NCBI GenBank assembly: GCA_009746045.1
Contig: RPFO01001075.1
Coordinates: 219,501 to 283,500 of the forward strand
Length of the DNA stretch: 64,000 nt
Direction of reading: 5' to 3'
Source of the DNA: Mesostigma viride
Taxonomy: Eukaryota > Streptophyta > Mesostigmatophyceae > Mesostigmatales > Mesostigmataceae
Part shown: positions 10,962 to 24,500 of the stretch, piece after piece
Numbering within the stretch: the first letter of the stretch is position 1
How the letters are laid out: each line of letters begins with the position of its first letter
Notes under the pieces: model-generated
What the model was told of the DNA's origin: nothing
The model's input: the letters and a program-made list of their open reading frames with translations, nothing else
Databases searched by the model: none
Made by a program: the position numbers and the translations under genes

Positions 10962-12718
10962 CCAAAAACCAAATGTCCTCATTTGAGGACATAGTCCTCG
11001 TTTGAGACGGGGGGGGTCAGAGGCGCGGTTTTGGCGCCAAATTTGGTCCTAGGGTCACTTGGTGGGTTTTGGCGCGAAACTGGGATAGGTACTGAGCGCG
11101 CCAAGCCCCTGGGGTCGACAGGGGTCGACCGTACCTGGAAAATATGAGGCGACGAAAAGTACCTACAATAGCAAGAACATCGCAATTCAATCGAGTGTTT
11201 TGTCGAGTGGCGGCTATGGGGTCGTGCCAGTTCCGAGGCTTGCCTGAATGTTATAGGGCATTATTTTGCCCCGGACGAAGACAGCAATTTAGATCGTCAT
11301 CTAGTGATTTCGAAGATGCTATTCTTCACGTGCAGGTGCTTTGTATATGTCAAAAATTTTGTTCATGAACGGATTTTGGCATTGTTGAAGAAAATCTGAG
11401 AGCTACGTAGATCGCATGATAGGTCAGTTCGCAGTTCGGTTTTACAATTTCTTTTTCCGCCCAGGCGCTGCGGATATCGCGAGTATGGGTTATGGTACGC
11501 TTCTGGGCTTATGGGCGACATGGGGAGAAGAGGGACCTGGGCAGTTGCATGCGTCAAAGAGTCTCTATTTTTTCGTCGTGATGTCGCAGTCGCGCCTGGC
11601 GAAAACCAGGGCGAGCGCGAGCCATATTTTTCTTTTGCCGCAAGGCTGGGTGCTTCCCACGCGTCACCGTCCTTTAATATATATTTCTTGAGCTGGCCCG
11701 CGCAGCTGGCGGCCTGGGCGCACGTCAAGAGCAAGGTTCCGACTGTCATTCTCAACCGCATCGTTCTAAGTAAGCGTGTTAAGCGGATTGTAACCTATAA
11801 CTCTCGCAGACGTGATCATTCCGGTTGCTTTCAATGCCCAACTTCGTGGTTTTGATTACGTTTATGTCCGGGGAATAACGGAAGTTTGCTGGGCAGTACT
11901 TTCTTTTCCCGCTGCGTCACTGAAAAGGTAAACGGCCTTGCGTTATCAAAACAGCAGCGACTAGAAAGTGGCTGTGCTTAATTGCGATGTGGTAGTTTGA
12001 TTCAACACATATACTGCCTTGTTGCTGAGAAGTTTTTCAAGGCTTGCTGGTATGTTGCCCATATGTTTCTAATGCTTCAACTCATGTCCAAGTGATCAAG
12101 ACTGGCTTGGAAACTTGAGCTTGTCATGTTTACATTGTGCTTGTGTTACAACTTGTGCCTCTTTGCAGTATATGTTTCATATATAACGTAAGGGTTCAGC
12201 ATCATGGTTTAGCACCGTGGTGGCAGCCGAGCCTCTACCAACGATCATGGACCTAACCTTGGCGAGTATTTGCTTCATATTTCACTCGTTGGACTGAGCT
12301 AGCTTTACACCTGCTGTATGGCCTGCACCATGGTCCCTGGTTGCCAGTTACATTTTGTCCCCCCACCCTGGCCGGCTGCAGGGTCTAGGACTGCGAGGGT
12401 GTAACATAGACATGTTGTGGGCACCCTGGGTGCATGTTCAGGGCCAGCCATGACCTGGCCATGCCTTCTTTCTTGGCATATTGTTGACTTGAGTGCTATT
12501 TGGTCACTCGCGTAGCGACCCCCCTGCATTCATAAATCGTAAACAATTATACAATGAGCATATTTCATGGATGTTAAGCATTGCAACTCTTGAACATATC
12601 ATAAATGAACATGGTTCCATACCGTACCCATGGATGTGTTGACATGTGTTAGTTATTACAAATGGTATCCATGCTTAAAAATGTCCTCATTTGAGGACAT
12701 TTTCTTGGTGATTAGACA
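10962..12718. other. 1.7-kb unique block bracketed by a 20-bp palindrome
   Basis: The perfect palindrome ATGTCCTCATTTGAGGACAT occurs at about 10973-10992 and again at about 12681-12700, next to a GGAT array on each outer side. Short ORFs inside (for example 11363-11761 minus, 11511-11855 plus) show no recognisable domain and I do not call them genes. Confidence 0.5.
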
Positions 12719-13157
12719 ATGGATGGATGGATGGATGGATGGATGGATGGATGGATGGATGGATGGATGGATGGATGGATGGATGGATGGATGGATGGAT
12801 GGATGGATGGATGGATGGATGGATGGATGGATGGATGGATGGATGGATGGATGGATGGATGGATGGATGGATGGATGGATGGATGGATGGATGGATGGAT
12901 GGATGGATGGATGGATGGATGGATGGATGGATGGATGGATGGATGGATGGATGGATGGATGGATGGATGGATGGATGGATGGATGGATGGATGGATGGAT
13001 GGATGGATGGATGGATGGATGGATGGATGGATGGATGGATGGATGGATGGATGGATGGATGGATGGATGGATGGATGGATGGATGGATGGATGGATGGAT
13101 GGATGGATGGATGGATGGATGGATGGATGGATGGATGGATGGATGGATGGATGGATG
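12719..13157 (+). repeat. GGAT tetranucleotide array, about 110 units
   Basis: An uninterrupted GGAT array of about 439 bp. It sits exactly where other family A copies have 3-6 GGAT units, directly before GGGTGCAAAC. The open frames across it (MDGW, SIHP) are artefacts of the repeat. Confidence 0.95.
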
Positions 13158-13960
13158 GGTGCAAACAGTCCTACCGGTCTAGTCTATCTACATCAGCTAC
13201 CTACAACATCTATCTAAACAACATCACTAACTACAACGTGTATCTAACAACATCATGCTACCCTAGGGGAGCTGTCTGGCGTGGCTCCCGCGGGTTTGCA
13301 CACGCGGGCGCTTCCCCACGGGGGGGGGCTCGTTGTCCTCTATGACCTGGGCCCACTTGGCCTTGTCCATTGATCATCTTCTTCCAAATCACGGAGAGGC
13401 CTAGGCCCCCCATGTCCTCTACTAGCTGTTCTTTGAAGGTGCGGGCCTTAATTGCGGCGTCTAACATCACGGGGCCCGGCCCACGCCAGGAGGTGCCAGC
13501 CAGGCTGAGCTGGGCGCAGTCCCGCGGGGGGGCCACGTGAGGTGTCTACCTGGTTGGTGCGAGCTAGGTGCCCTACGAGCTGCAGGCGCCGCTGCTTACT
13601 CCGGTGCTGGTGATATATGGCATGCCAAGGTAATTAATTAATTAATTAATTAAACTCGTGCTCCCGTTGGGGAGTCACGGAGCACCGAAGTGCTTTTAAT
13701 CCCTGTGTGTGCACTGCTAAGGTAAAGGTCCTCATTAATATTGCGGACATGAGCAGCATATCCTAAGTACTCTGAAAATGGATCGCAGCATGTTGGTGAC
13801 CGCGCCGTCTAGCTTTCGGGCCAGGTCGGTGGTGAGGGTCCACGTCTCGGCCCCATTATTACGCGAGAACAGGTTTTTTCTCAATGGCCTTGCATGGGGT
13901 GGATGATTATTATGGCTAGGCAATGGCTAGGGTGCATGGCCTCTCAACAGAGATCGACTC
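13158..13960 (-). mobile_element. LINE family A fragment, 3' part of RT ORF plus UTR
   Basis: Minus-strand reading gives the family A tail region, including ARTFKEQLVEDMGGLGLSVIW (13258-13536), then ETWTLTTDLARKLDGAVTNML (about 13790-13860). The 3' UTR lies at 13158-13340 and merges with the GGAT array. The frame is broken and interrupted by the insertion at 13634-13718. Confidence 0.75.
13634..13718 (-). mobile_element. 85-bp insertion with 7-bp target duplication
   Basis: An AATT tail, the CTCCCGTTGGGGAG hairpin and about 40 further bases interrupt a family A copy. AAGGTAA flanks it at 13627-13633 and 13719-13725, and the uninterrupted copies at 61930-61970 read across this point. It is an extremely short retroposed unit. 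Confidence 0.75.
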
Positions 13961-14071
13961 TTCTCTGCATGGTCAAAAACATGTCTAAATAAAGCTAGGC
14001 ATCATCTGGTGTGGGGCTCATCATAGGCACACATGTACATGGCTATTAAATAAGGCTAAGTCATCAGCTGG

Positions 14072-14572
14072 GGACGAGATTAGGCAGCGTAGGATAGCAT
14101 TTGTAGGACACCTTGCACGCACCAGCCAGGTCGACACCACCCTCGGTCTGGCCGGCCCCCAGCGGCTTGGACAGCCAGCCGGGCGGCACATTCTGACCTG
14201 GCCTGGCCCCAAGGACATTCCCAAAAGGGTAGGGAAACCTGTCACGAACTACGTTCAGATGTTGCTGGACGACCTAGTGGTCCCAGCCCAGTTTGAGCAC
14301 CGCATCCACTCTCTCTCCCGTCTTTGGACTGCCATGCAGGACAAGACGCGGTGGAAGAAGATTGTCAAGGCGCACACGCCCGACCCTGCATGTGGGCAAG
14401 CCACCTCCCCCCAAGCGGAGGAGGCGTTTTGATGATGAGTAGTGCAGTTAGGATTTTCTAGATAGAGTTAGGATAGTTCGATCACGCGGCTTCCTCCACC
14501 CCATCCATCATGAAATATGTGCTACATGACCTCCCCACGGAGGCATGTTATAATTTAATTTAATTTAATTTA
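14072..14572 (+). mobile_element. LINE family B 3' fragment with 9-bp target duplication
   Basis: Sense-strand C-terminal reading frame (VGHLARTSQVDTTLGLAGP ... IHSLSRLWTAMQDKTRWKK), 3' UTR, hairpin CCTCCCCACGGAGG (14530-14543) and a TTTAA tail. ATCAGCTGG flanks the copy at 14063-14071 and 14573-14581. It is 5'-truncated, and the C-terminal frame is shifted near 14390. Confidence 0.85.
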
Positions 14573-14619
14573 ATCAGCTGGTACTGATGGGGCCCGTAAT
14601 AGGCGTACATGTACAAGGC

Positions 14620-16440
14620 CACGGTGGCTAGGCCTCAGTTACTATTCTACACTACCCGCGTCCATGTCTTGCATGGCGCCGTAGGTCATGCAGGATCGTC
14701 AGAATGACAACCTTGAACAGGTCGCACTTGACGAGCCGGGGTACCTGGTGGCCGGGTCGCTCCACCAGCAGCGGGACGGGGCATGGAGTTGCGCCCACGC
14801 CATCGATCGGGCAGCCACTTTCCGGGTGGTCATTGCGTCCTCGCAGTCGGGAAGCCAGCTGCCTAGCAGCTTGAAGCGGCCCGAAAGTATAGGGTAATTT
14901 CCCTCGTGTCGTCTAACTAAATAACAGGCGGAGTGCGGGCGGGGGCCCGGCCAGACCCAGGGCCATGGCCTCCGTTTTTGGGCTGATTTCTAGATCGACG
15001 TGCAATATATGGACATCGTCGGCATAAATGAGGTCTGACAGCAAGTAAATTCTGCTGGTTGGTCGGCCCTCCTCAATTCCCCAAGCTCGTTCTTGATCAC
15101 CAGGCCAGGTGCACGGCCAGCCAACAGAGCAAGTCAAAGCGGGCACGTTCATGGCGCATAATAAAATAGTTACCCACTACTTGAATAATAAACAGTACGG
15201 TGATCAACAGGACGCAGCGTTCCCTGCCAGACGCCGGTCTGCAGTGGACGGCAATGTAGGCGCCCGGGTATAATGCCGTGTTGATCGAGTGCGCACCGAG
15301 GTGGTCGACCCCTCATACAGTGTGCGGATGACAGTAATCAGGGGAGTGGGTCCATGCGAGCGCGAGCAAGGACAGCGCCCAGAGAGCGGCCCAGAGGACA
15401 GAGTCAAAAGCCTAGCTTGATGAAGTCGAGGAAGAGTAGTCCTGATGGTGGGAAACTCACCAGGTTGCAGGAGCGCGATTTCCTTGAAGAGACGGCGCGC
15501 GACGAAGGCCATGATGGCGTTGGCGTGTTGCGCCCAGGCCGAAAGCCCATTTCGGACTCTCTCCAAGGTGACGGTCGAGAGGCAGAACGAAGGTGGTTGA
15601 GGATCATGCGCATGAACTGACAACTTGAGTGCGGCGCTCTGGATGCATGACTCCTCGGTAGTTGGCGGGGGCGTCAGGGGAACCTTTGTGTACATAATTT
15701 GTACAGCATAATACGTACAGTAGCGGTGCTGCCACTCAGGAATCGGGGGCACGTCGGCAAGCGGGATCCACCGGGTTGCAGACGTCAAGCAGGAACCACC
15801 TTAGCTCGGTCAGTTGAATCACTGGGGCGGGGCCCCGGGAGCCAGGCCCGTTGACCAGGCCTGGCTTCGGCAACGTATAGAAGCGGACTTGCTTGGTGGC
15901 GGTGCGTAGCTCGGTCTCGGCTGAACAGCGGTAGGCCGGGGGTTCCGTCAGGGGCGGGTACGTGTACAAGTAGTCCTGCCAGCTCAGCGACGGGCGGCGT
16001 GCATGCATGGGTGGCGCACGTACGGCTGGTACGCCCGCCGCAGGCGCCAGGCGGGCCTTGAGCCGGCGGAGGCGGCGGGGGGGCGCGGAGCAGCTGGGAC
16101 TTGGAGGAATACCACCGGTCCAGCTGCTGCTGCGGTGAGCCAGAGAGCGTCCAGGACGCCGGCTGCGCGCCACCGGCTGGCCGTTGGGCGCGGCGCAGGC
16201 AGATCGGCCATGCAGGCGTACTTGCCGTGCTGGCCCTCGAGGTGGGCGGAAGTAGTCGCGGACATGGAGGTCCTGCTCCTTCAGTGGTCGCCTGCCGGAT
16301 GGCTGAGTGGTATTCTTCCTTGAGGCGGGCGGAGCGGGCGGGGTCGGGGTTGTCTCGCAGGGCTTGCCTGATGGGGCCCGCAACCTTGCTACTAGTAGAA
16401 GTTAGATAGACTGACAGACCGGGATTTGGCACCAATATCA
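14620..16440 (-). pseudogene. Degenerate LINE reverse transcriptase copy
   Basis: Minus-strand reading shows decayed RT pieces: NPDPARSARLKEEYHSAIRQ near 16330, WIPLADVPPIPEWQHRYCTYY near 15730, ALKLS and LITVIRTLYEGSTTSVRT near 15320. The last matches LIAVIRNLYEGSTTSVRT of the better copy at 61394-63542. Many frameshifts and stops are present. No tail or target duplication was identified. Confidence 0.65.
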
Positions 16441-16484
16441 TAACAACTAGAGATTCTAGCTGGACAGTATGTTCTACGCGCCAT

Positions 16485-17815
16485 CACCATCCCTCCGGCT
16501 CCCTCCCTCCGGCTCCCTCCCTCCCTCCCTCCCTCCCTCCCTCCCTCCCTCCCTCGGGCCTCCCTCCCTGCCTCCCTGCCTGATGCCTCCCTCCCTCCCT
16601 CCCTCCTCCCTCCCTCCCTCCCTCCCTCCCTCCCTCCCTCCCTCCCTCCCTCCCTCCCTCCCTCCCTCCCTCCCTCCCTCCCTCCCTCCCTCCCTCCCTC
16701 CCTCCCTCCCTCCCTCCCTCCCTCCCTCCCTCCCTCCCTCCCTCCTCCCTCCCTCCCTCCCTGCCTGCCTGCCTCCGGACGTCCCTATCCATCCATCCAT
16801 CCATCCACCCACCCACCCACCCACCCACCCACCCACCCACCCACCCACCCACCCACCCACCCACCCACCCACCCACCCACCCACCCACCCACCCACCCAC
16901 CCACCCACCCACCCACCCACCCACCCACCCACCCACCCACCCACCCACCCACAGTCCACCCACCCACCCACCCACCCACCCACCCACCCACGGTCCACCC
17001 ACGGTCCACCCACAGTCCACCCACGGTCCACCCGCGGTCCACCCACGGTCCACCCACGGTCCACCCACGGTCCACCCACGGTCCACCCACGGTCCACCCA
17101 CGGTCCACCCACGGTCCACCCACGACCGGTCCACCCACGGTCCACCCACGGTCCACCCACGGTCCACCCACGGTCCACCCACGGTCCACCCACGGTCCAC
17201 CCACGGTCCACCCACGGTCCACCCACGGTCCACCCACGGTCCACCCACGGTCCACCCACGACCGGTCCACCCACGGTCCACCCACGACCGGTCCACCCAC
17301 GGTCCACCCACCCACCCACCCACCCACCCACCCACCCACCCACCCACCCACCCACCCACCCACCCACCCACCCACCCACCCACCCACCCACCCACCCACC
17401 CACCCACCCACCCACCCACCCACCCACCCACCCACCCACCCACCCACCCACCCACCCACCTACCCATCCATCCATCCATCCATCCATCCACCCACCCACC
17501 CACCCACCCACCCACCCACCCACCCACCCACCCACCCACCCACCCACCCACCCACCCACCCACCCACCCACCCACCCACCCACCCACCCACCCACCCACC
17601 CACCCACCCACCCACCCACCCACCCACCCACCCACCCACCCACCCACCCACCCACCCACCCACCCACCCACCCACCCACCCACCCATCCATCCATCCATC
17701 CATCCATCCATCCATCCATCCATCCATCCATCCATCCATCCATCCATCCATCCATCCATCCATCCATCCATCCATCCATCCATCCATCCACCCATCCATC
17801 CATCCATGTCCATCC
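16485..17815 (+). repeat. 1.3-kb CCCT / CCCA / CCAT tetranucleotide block
   Basis: Zones in order: CCCT (16495-16785), short CCAT, CCCA (16805-16985), a higher-order zone of CCCACGGTCCA units with occasional CCCACGACCGGTCCA (16980-17305), CCCA again with a short CCAT island near 17463-17487, and CCAT (17685-17810). The long frames on both strands are repeat artefacts. Confidence 0.95.
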
Positions 17816-18500
17816 ATTCCATGAATCCACTGCCAACTCACGTGGAGGATTGGTGCCAGGTGATGTGATGCAATCGCGTAAATAATTACCTCCCATGAGA
17901 TGTCCAGCTGTTGGCATCGTTTATTAATAACAACTAGTACATGAGTTCATACTAAATACTGGCCACGTCCATGCCATGCATGCATGTTGCTAGCTGGCTC
18001 GCCATGACTTCCAGGCACTTGCTAGCGGTATATATAAGGCTGCATGAGCAGGCTGCTCTCCTGCGCTGCCAGTCAAGCATGAGAACAGGTACATGCTTAG
18101 CTGATGCAAATGCGCGTCAGTTCCACATCAGTGACTGTTACAAATCAATCAGGGCATGAGTCCATGAAGATCGTGATCGAGCAAACCATTTAATCAGCCT
18201 GAGGTAGCTGCACTAGAGGAATGCATGGTTGCGGGGCCAACAACACTACGCTCAAGTGGTTATTTCAAGGCAACCCAAGTGCTGTAATGTCATGTCTCGG
18301 CCCGCTGAATTTGTACAAGACGGAGATATCTCGCCCACAGTATTTGAGTACTAGGGAGCTTTAGCTTTATAGCACATTCACTGCACGAGAATCATAGAGT
18401 GCACAACACATTGTCGATGTGCAACAAACTATCTCAACCTAGAACGCCGGAGGCAGGCCTGCTGCGCCAGATGCCAGTGGCAGCCTGTTGCGGCCAAACG
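17816..18500. other. Intergenic, likely 3' flank of the minus-strand gene
   Basis: About 690 bases without a credible ORF. The right part must hold the 3' UTR of the PH-ankyrin gene, whose stop codon is at 18501-18503. Confidence 0.4.
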
Positions 18501-21500
18501 TTATCGGGGGAAAACAGGCCTCACAGCAACACTGACAGGAGCACTATGAGCCTGCCAGCCGGGGTGGTAACGGTAGGCCTGGTAAGGCTGGGTCCCCTGA
18601 GTTGCGTCGTAATGGCTCGCAACAGGAGCTGTTGCCCGGGGCACCTGCTGCGGTTGCTGCATGCCATCTATTAATGATGCTGGCGTCTGGAGGGCTCCCT
18701 TTGCCCATCGTCGCATTTCGGCCTACGCATTTCGCAGGGACAAGCCAAGATGCACCGGCAAAACACCACGGCAGGACATGGCACATATCTGCATCACTAC
18801 TTACAGAGAGGGAAAAAACTGAAGTGGCATCATGCCCAAAGTCCAATGCCCACACTCGGCGCACACGAGGTTCCCCGTTAGGGCCATCAATCAACGCTGG
18901 GGCAGACATTAAGTGCAGGTCCTAGAAATGATCGACTTATAGTAGGTCACGTGCGTGGATTGCGGGCTACGCATGCCCCATTCTTGTCTACTGAGGATGA
19001 GGGTAGTGGAACACTGACAGAGTGGAGGCAAGTGACTGAATGATAGGATCCAGCAATACTACCGGGTGGCCACCTGCCGCGTGTCCTGGCAAAGCTTTCA
19101 GTGTGTACCTCAGCGCTGATGTGTGGATACCCACACCAAATTATTGTAGTGATCTGATGATTCTTGTGTGGATGCAAGCACCCTAGCTTGTATGCACACT
19201 AAGCGCTCGACCTTGCACACGGTGCCGCGAGCGTACAGTACCTGCTGCCGGCGCAGGCGCATGGCTGGGTCCAGGAGCAGAGGGGAGTGCGGCTGAAGGC
19301 CGTCGTAGCAGCAGCAGCCTTGGTAGTTCAGGATGGAGTCGTCCGCGCCGTGTGTCTGGTGCAAGGTGCAAAACGATATTTATGAAAGAGGCAGCACAAC
19401 ACATTCATTCAGGAGAAGCAAGTGGGCAACCGTTTGGCCATGAATGGTGGAAAGAGTGCAGCAGATGCCCCACCGGAGCCATCTTGTTGGCATTGGAGAT
19501 GAGGGAAGGCTATGTGCCGCTCGGTTGCAGGTCGTGTGGCCCATCATGAAGCGGAGGCGTGCACATCATCATCAGCCAGATGGCGCGATGAGATCCCTGG
19601 GCATGCAGGTATAGCATCAGCAAGGTGTTCCATCACAAAAAATTGAGACTGATGCCGTTGGTGCATGTCATCAAGTGAGCGTGAACATGTGCTCGCACAT
19701 AGTAACGCAGCGGACCATAGTAACGCAGCGGACCATAGTAACGCAGCAGACCATAGTAACGCAGCGGACCATAGTAACGCAGCGGACCATAGTAACGCGG
19801 CGGACCATAGTAACGCAGCGGACCATAGTAACGCAGCGGACCATAGTAACGCAGCGGACCATAGTAACGCAGCGGACCATAGTAACGCAGCGGACCATAG
19901 TAACGCAGCGGACCATAGTAACGCGGCGGACCATAGTAACGCAGCGGACCATAGTAACGCAGCAGACCATAGTAACGCAGCGGACCATAGTAACGCAGCG
20001 GACCATAGTAACGCAGCGGACCATAGTAACGCAGCGGACCATAGTAACGCAGCGGACCATAGTAACGCAGCGGACCATTTTATTCAACGCTGGTTACTGT
20101 AGGACAAGTAACGGAACAAGAGCTATCATTGTGGCCTGGCGGCAGCACGGGACTCCAAGGATCGCGCTGGTCCCGGAAACTGCAACGACGATGCCTTGCA
20201 GTGGGCGAGCACTATCACAACGGCACCTTGCTAGTCTCAAGGTCAACACCTTTTGTTCACCACGCCAGATGTAGGGGACCCACACCCTCTTCTGTTCACA
20301 TGTGCCCCGATATGCGCAAGGGTGCTGCAGGAACCCAATCAGTAGGTAGAGACGGACGGGGATGACCACAGCATGTGCTCCGATGTCCTGTTCATGGCTG
20401 GTAGATGCCGTGCTGGCAGCCCGTGTATGATGAGGAGTCCCCCCTGGCATGCCATTCCAGCTCTGAAACGGTACTGTCAAATCCTTCAAGTCCTGCTGCG
20501 TCCCCACGCCCAGCTCTGCTTATGCATGAACTTCTGCAACCCCTGACCAGTCGACTGGGCCATGCACAAGCCACGGCCACCCTGCCAATGCCACCATGCC
20601 GAAAGCAGTGTGAAACGTTCTGTGCACTGGGAGCATATTTACAGACATTATGCTGACAGGGGACAAGGGCGCTGATGCATCCTGATGAGGCCTGCCACCA
20701 TCATGTTGCCCGCGTCGGAGCATGCGTGGCACAAGGCCGGCACATGGCCACGGCGGACCCAAGCACCACGATCATTCCCCCATACAGTCATCCCAGCACA
20801 GAGGTCATTCCCCCCCATAGTCATCCCCATACAGCACCGAGGTCATCCCCCCCCATCATCATCCTCACTTGTGTGCGCACATGCCAGCCCATGACCGGGT
20901 GTTCGTTCTCGTCTTCACACCGTCCCCCCCCCACGCCTGCACTCATCTTTGCATCTTTCACGTACGGGTACCCCCCGGTTGACCCACGCTCCATTCCCCT
21001 TCTGATCCCAACGCAACGCCAGCACGCCCCTAGCAGTGCCTGCCCGCCGTGTCTTGCAGCCCTGGCTGACAGCACGGAGCACATTATGGTGCAACCAACA
21101 CCGCATATGTATGCGGCTGTTGCCACGTTCACGCCACAGCTCCTTGCCCCCCTCCCCACACCCGATAGAAATGACGCAGAACCGAGCGCACGCACCAGCA
21201 AAAAGTTGGCAAGCTCCACAAACCCGAATGCAAAGCTGTAGTGGAGGGCCGTCTGTTGCGGGGGGGGGGGGGGCAGGAAGGCAGGAGGGGGGGCAGGAAG
21301 TGAACATTTGAAGAGATTTTTAGCCCTTTGGACGAGAGACGAATGAGAGATCATTTCGTGGTCAATTGCTCCCTCATGCGCTCGCATCCGTAGCAAATCT
21401 CAGGAATCTGCATGCCGGGCTGTTTCATGACGGAGAAAGCCACATCAGCGAACTAACACATTCGTATCCTTGATAGGGCCGGCAAGCTCTAGCTAAATGT

Positions 21501-24500
21501 TGGAAAAGCATGCCTGCCAGGAGCGCTTTCCTAATAGTAGATGCGTCTCGTACAGATGAGGTGGACGAGAGCAAGCGATCCTGTCATACGCGTGATGAGC
21601 GGTGGGTGCTGTGAGGGCGAGGGATGGAGCGAATGCGGTCGCCGCTCACACAATGAGGCGTGCCAATGTGTGCGCAACAGAGAAATTACCCAGAGGTAGG
21701 GTGGAAGTCCCGATGGAAAGTCCCGATCGGAAGACCTGATGGAAAGTCCCAAAGAAAAGTCCCGACGGAAAGTCCCGATGGAAAGTCCCGAAGAAAAGTC
21801 ACGACGGAAAGTCCCGATGGAAAGTCCCAATGGAAAGTCCCAATGGAAAGTCCCAATGGAAAGTCCCGATAGCAGCAAGCCAATGCGGACAAACGACGAA
21901 TCACTCCGAAACACTCCGGGTGGAAAGTCCCTATCGTGCCAACTACATTCAATGATAACACAGAAGCCCGATCATAGCAGGGCGTTCCCTGAGTAGTCGT
22001 GAAGTCATAGTACTACAGGGTACATCTTGTAGCCAGGGTAACTCCCAGCAGCAAGCCCTACCACCGGGACATGGTGGTATGCCCCAAGCCAGCAGGTACG
22101 TCCTATTCTACCAAACCCTCCGACCGTCTTCGCGTCGTCTACCACCGCATCCGCCACGGGCCGCCGCCACACGTACGTTCCCTGCATTGTTCTGGTGGTT
22201 GACGAAGCGGTGGATGGGGGGGCGCGTGCGGTAGTCGGTCCATCGGAGCACCAGCTTGGCGACGCGCCGCTGGTTGTTCTGGCAGATGCAGACACCAAAG
22301 GGGATGAAACCGAGCGCCGTGATGGGCAAGCAGGGAACCGATCAACGCACTTGGCAGGACCGAAGTTGGGCGTGAGAAATGAGAGGAAAGAGACCAGTTG
22401 ACTACCTGGTACAGGGTAATACAGCAGAAGCCACACCCACTTGACGCGAGGGGAGTGAAGGGATGCCAAAGGCGGTCGAGGCATAACGCAGTGTGGCGAT
22501 CAAACAAACCCAGGGTTAGGCAGGGATATTTAGATCAAGGATAGATAGAGTCCTGGGCCCACAGTTATAATCCTACCTGCTGCCACAGAGAAGCGAAATT
22601 GGTAGACAAGCCTGTGATGATAAGGGGGCTACTCAGAGAATCTGCCAGGGACAAGGGCACAGGTAGGCCGATGGAACCATTAGAAGTAAGCACACAACCA
22701 AGCGCGTGCACAACCAAGGGGAATTTCCCACGCCCTGCATGATCCTCGCAACATGCACCCGCCCTTCCCCCCCTCCTTCCCCCCCCTCCCCTTCCCCGCA
22801 CCTGAAGACCCCCCCGCCCCCTTCCCTCCCCCCCCTCCCTCCTCCCCCACCCCCACCCACCTGGGCCGCCACGGTGAGCACGGAATTGCCTGACGCATCG
22901 CATACGTACGGCGACAGGCCGCGCCGGAAGAGGTCTTCTATGTGCTGATCCAACAGGGGGTGGGGTGGCGACAAGTTGGGAGCACATCGCGCGATGCGGC
23001 ATGGAAAACAGGGACGGTGGTCAGGCCCCGCCATGCACCCGTCAGGGCAACGGATTGCTCCGGAAATGCGCCATGTCAGCTTCAGCGTCAGGTCCACGTG
23101 TCACCACTCAAGGAGCAAACACAGACAGATGTCGTGGCACGCCCACTTGGCCCGCCACGCACGTACAGATACAGAGACAGGGATGCGAGAGGATGCATCG
23201 ACTACGTAAGAGGATGGCGCGAGGATGTGGGTAATGTCCTTCTGTATCCCTCCAGCCTGAACGGCGCTGTTGTCCCTGAGGGAAGGCAGGCAGCGCGTGT
23301 GCTGCTACCATAAGCCACCCATTCAACTAATGCCTAGCGATGGCCTGATCATTCTTAACGCAAGCATACAGATATGAATGGAACAATCATCTAGGGCGTT
23401 CCTCAGATATGCGCAAACACATACAACCCTAGGGCTACCAGAAGGGATGATTGTTATCATCGAACAAGGAATCAAACAGGGCGATGCTGCCACTTGCCCA
23501 AAGTACAGCGACGTAACCATGTCGCACGCTGTTCGTAGAGGATGTTCCCATAAGAAGCTGCCCACGCGAACCAGAGGATGCAGTTTCCAAGAGACGGACC
23601 AGCACCCCGAAACCGAATCAGGTGAAATTGCTGGCACCGCCCCCTCTCCCCCCCCCCGCCGCTCACCTTGGCGTGGCCATGCCGCGCCTTGCTGAATACA
23701 GTGATCAGGTCCCGCGCGGTCACTGTAGGCCCCTCTGGAAGCGGCGTGCTAACCCCCTCCGCCGGCACCCACCCGCTCTTGCCCGGACTACCCTCCGAGT
23801 ACCCCCCATCCACTGAGCCGGGCCCTGTGCCGGGCGCGCTGTCCGAATGGGAGCGGTCCGTCTCTGACAGCGACAGCACAGAGGCCGTGCACGAGGCGTT
23901 TACCGCAGCGTCCGACAGGTGGGAGAGCGACGCGGCAGAGGTGGGGGAGGACCAGCCGGGGGGCAACTGCTGGTAGTAACCATCCGCCTGCGCTGGCTCA
24001 TGAGCAGGGAGTAACCAGGGCGGGGGCGGGTCGGGGCCCCTCCTGGGCGCCATCGGCGGCTGGATTTCATCATTGCCGCTGATGGCCTCCCGTCGACCAC
24101 TTGGGCCAGGGGAGGGCGCGTGACGGCTGCTAGGGTCTGCACTCGTGGCCACGTGCGGAGGCGCTGCCTTCGTCGGCCTCATCCCAACGCCAGAAGTATC
24201 ACCCTCCCAGATGTCAGCACTGCCATTGGCGCCCAGATCCTCCGCGCCTGCGTCCCTGGCCCTGTGGTGGAAGGGTCCCTGGGCGTTCTCCGGCACCCCC
24301 CCGGCCTCTGGCCCTCTCTCCTCCTCGTCTAGCGTGGCGGGTGCCAGCCGCGCGGTGGACCGCAGCTTGAACGTGCTGTGGTGGCAGGTGATAGCAGTGG
24401 CAGGTGGCAGACCCATAGATAGAGGAGTCAGGGGGGGCACACGAGCGCTGGCAAGTACGGATATGAGGCAAGTGTGTTGATGCGGTGCATGGATGAGGCA

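Noticed and set aside
12630..13345. Long open frames across the GGAT array (MDGW / SIHP repeats) on both strands
   Set aside because: Frames stay open only because the repeat has no stops in any frame; no splice sites, domain or non-repeat coding signal.
16469..17917. 450-477-codon frames in the CCCT/CCCA block
   Set aside because: Simple-sequence artefact on both strands.
19665..20274. Repeat proteins DHSNAA / IVTQRT from the 18-bp minisatellite
   Set aside because: Lies in an intron of the minus-strand gene; frames result from a period divisible by three.
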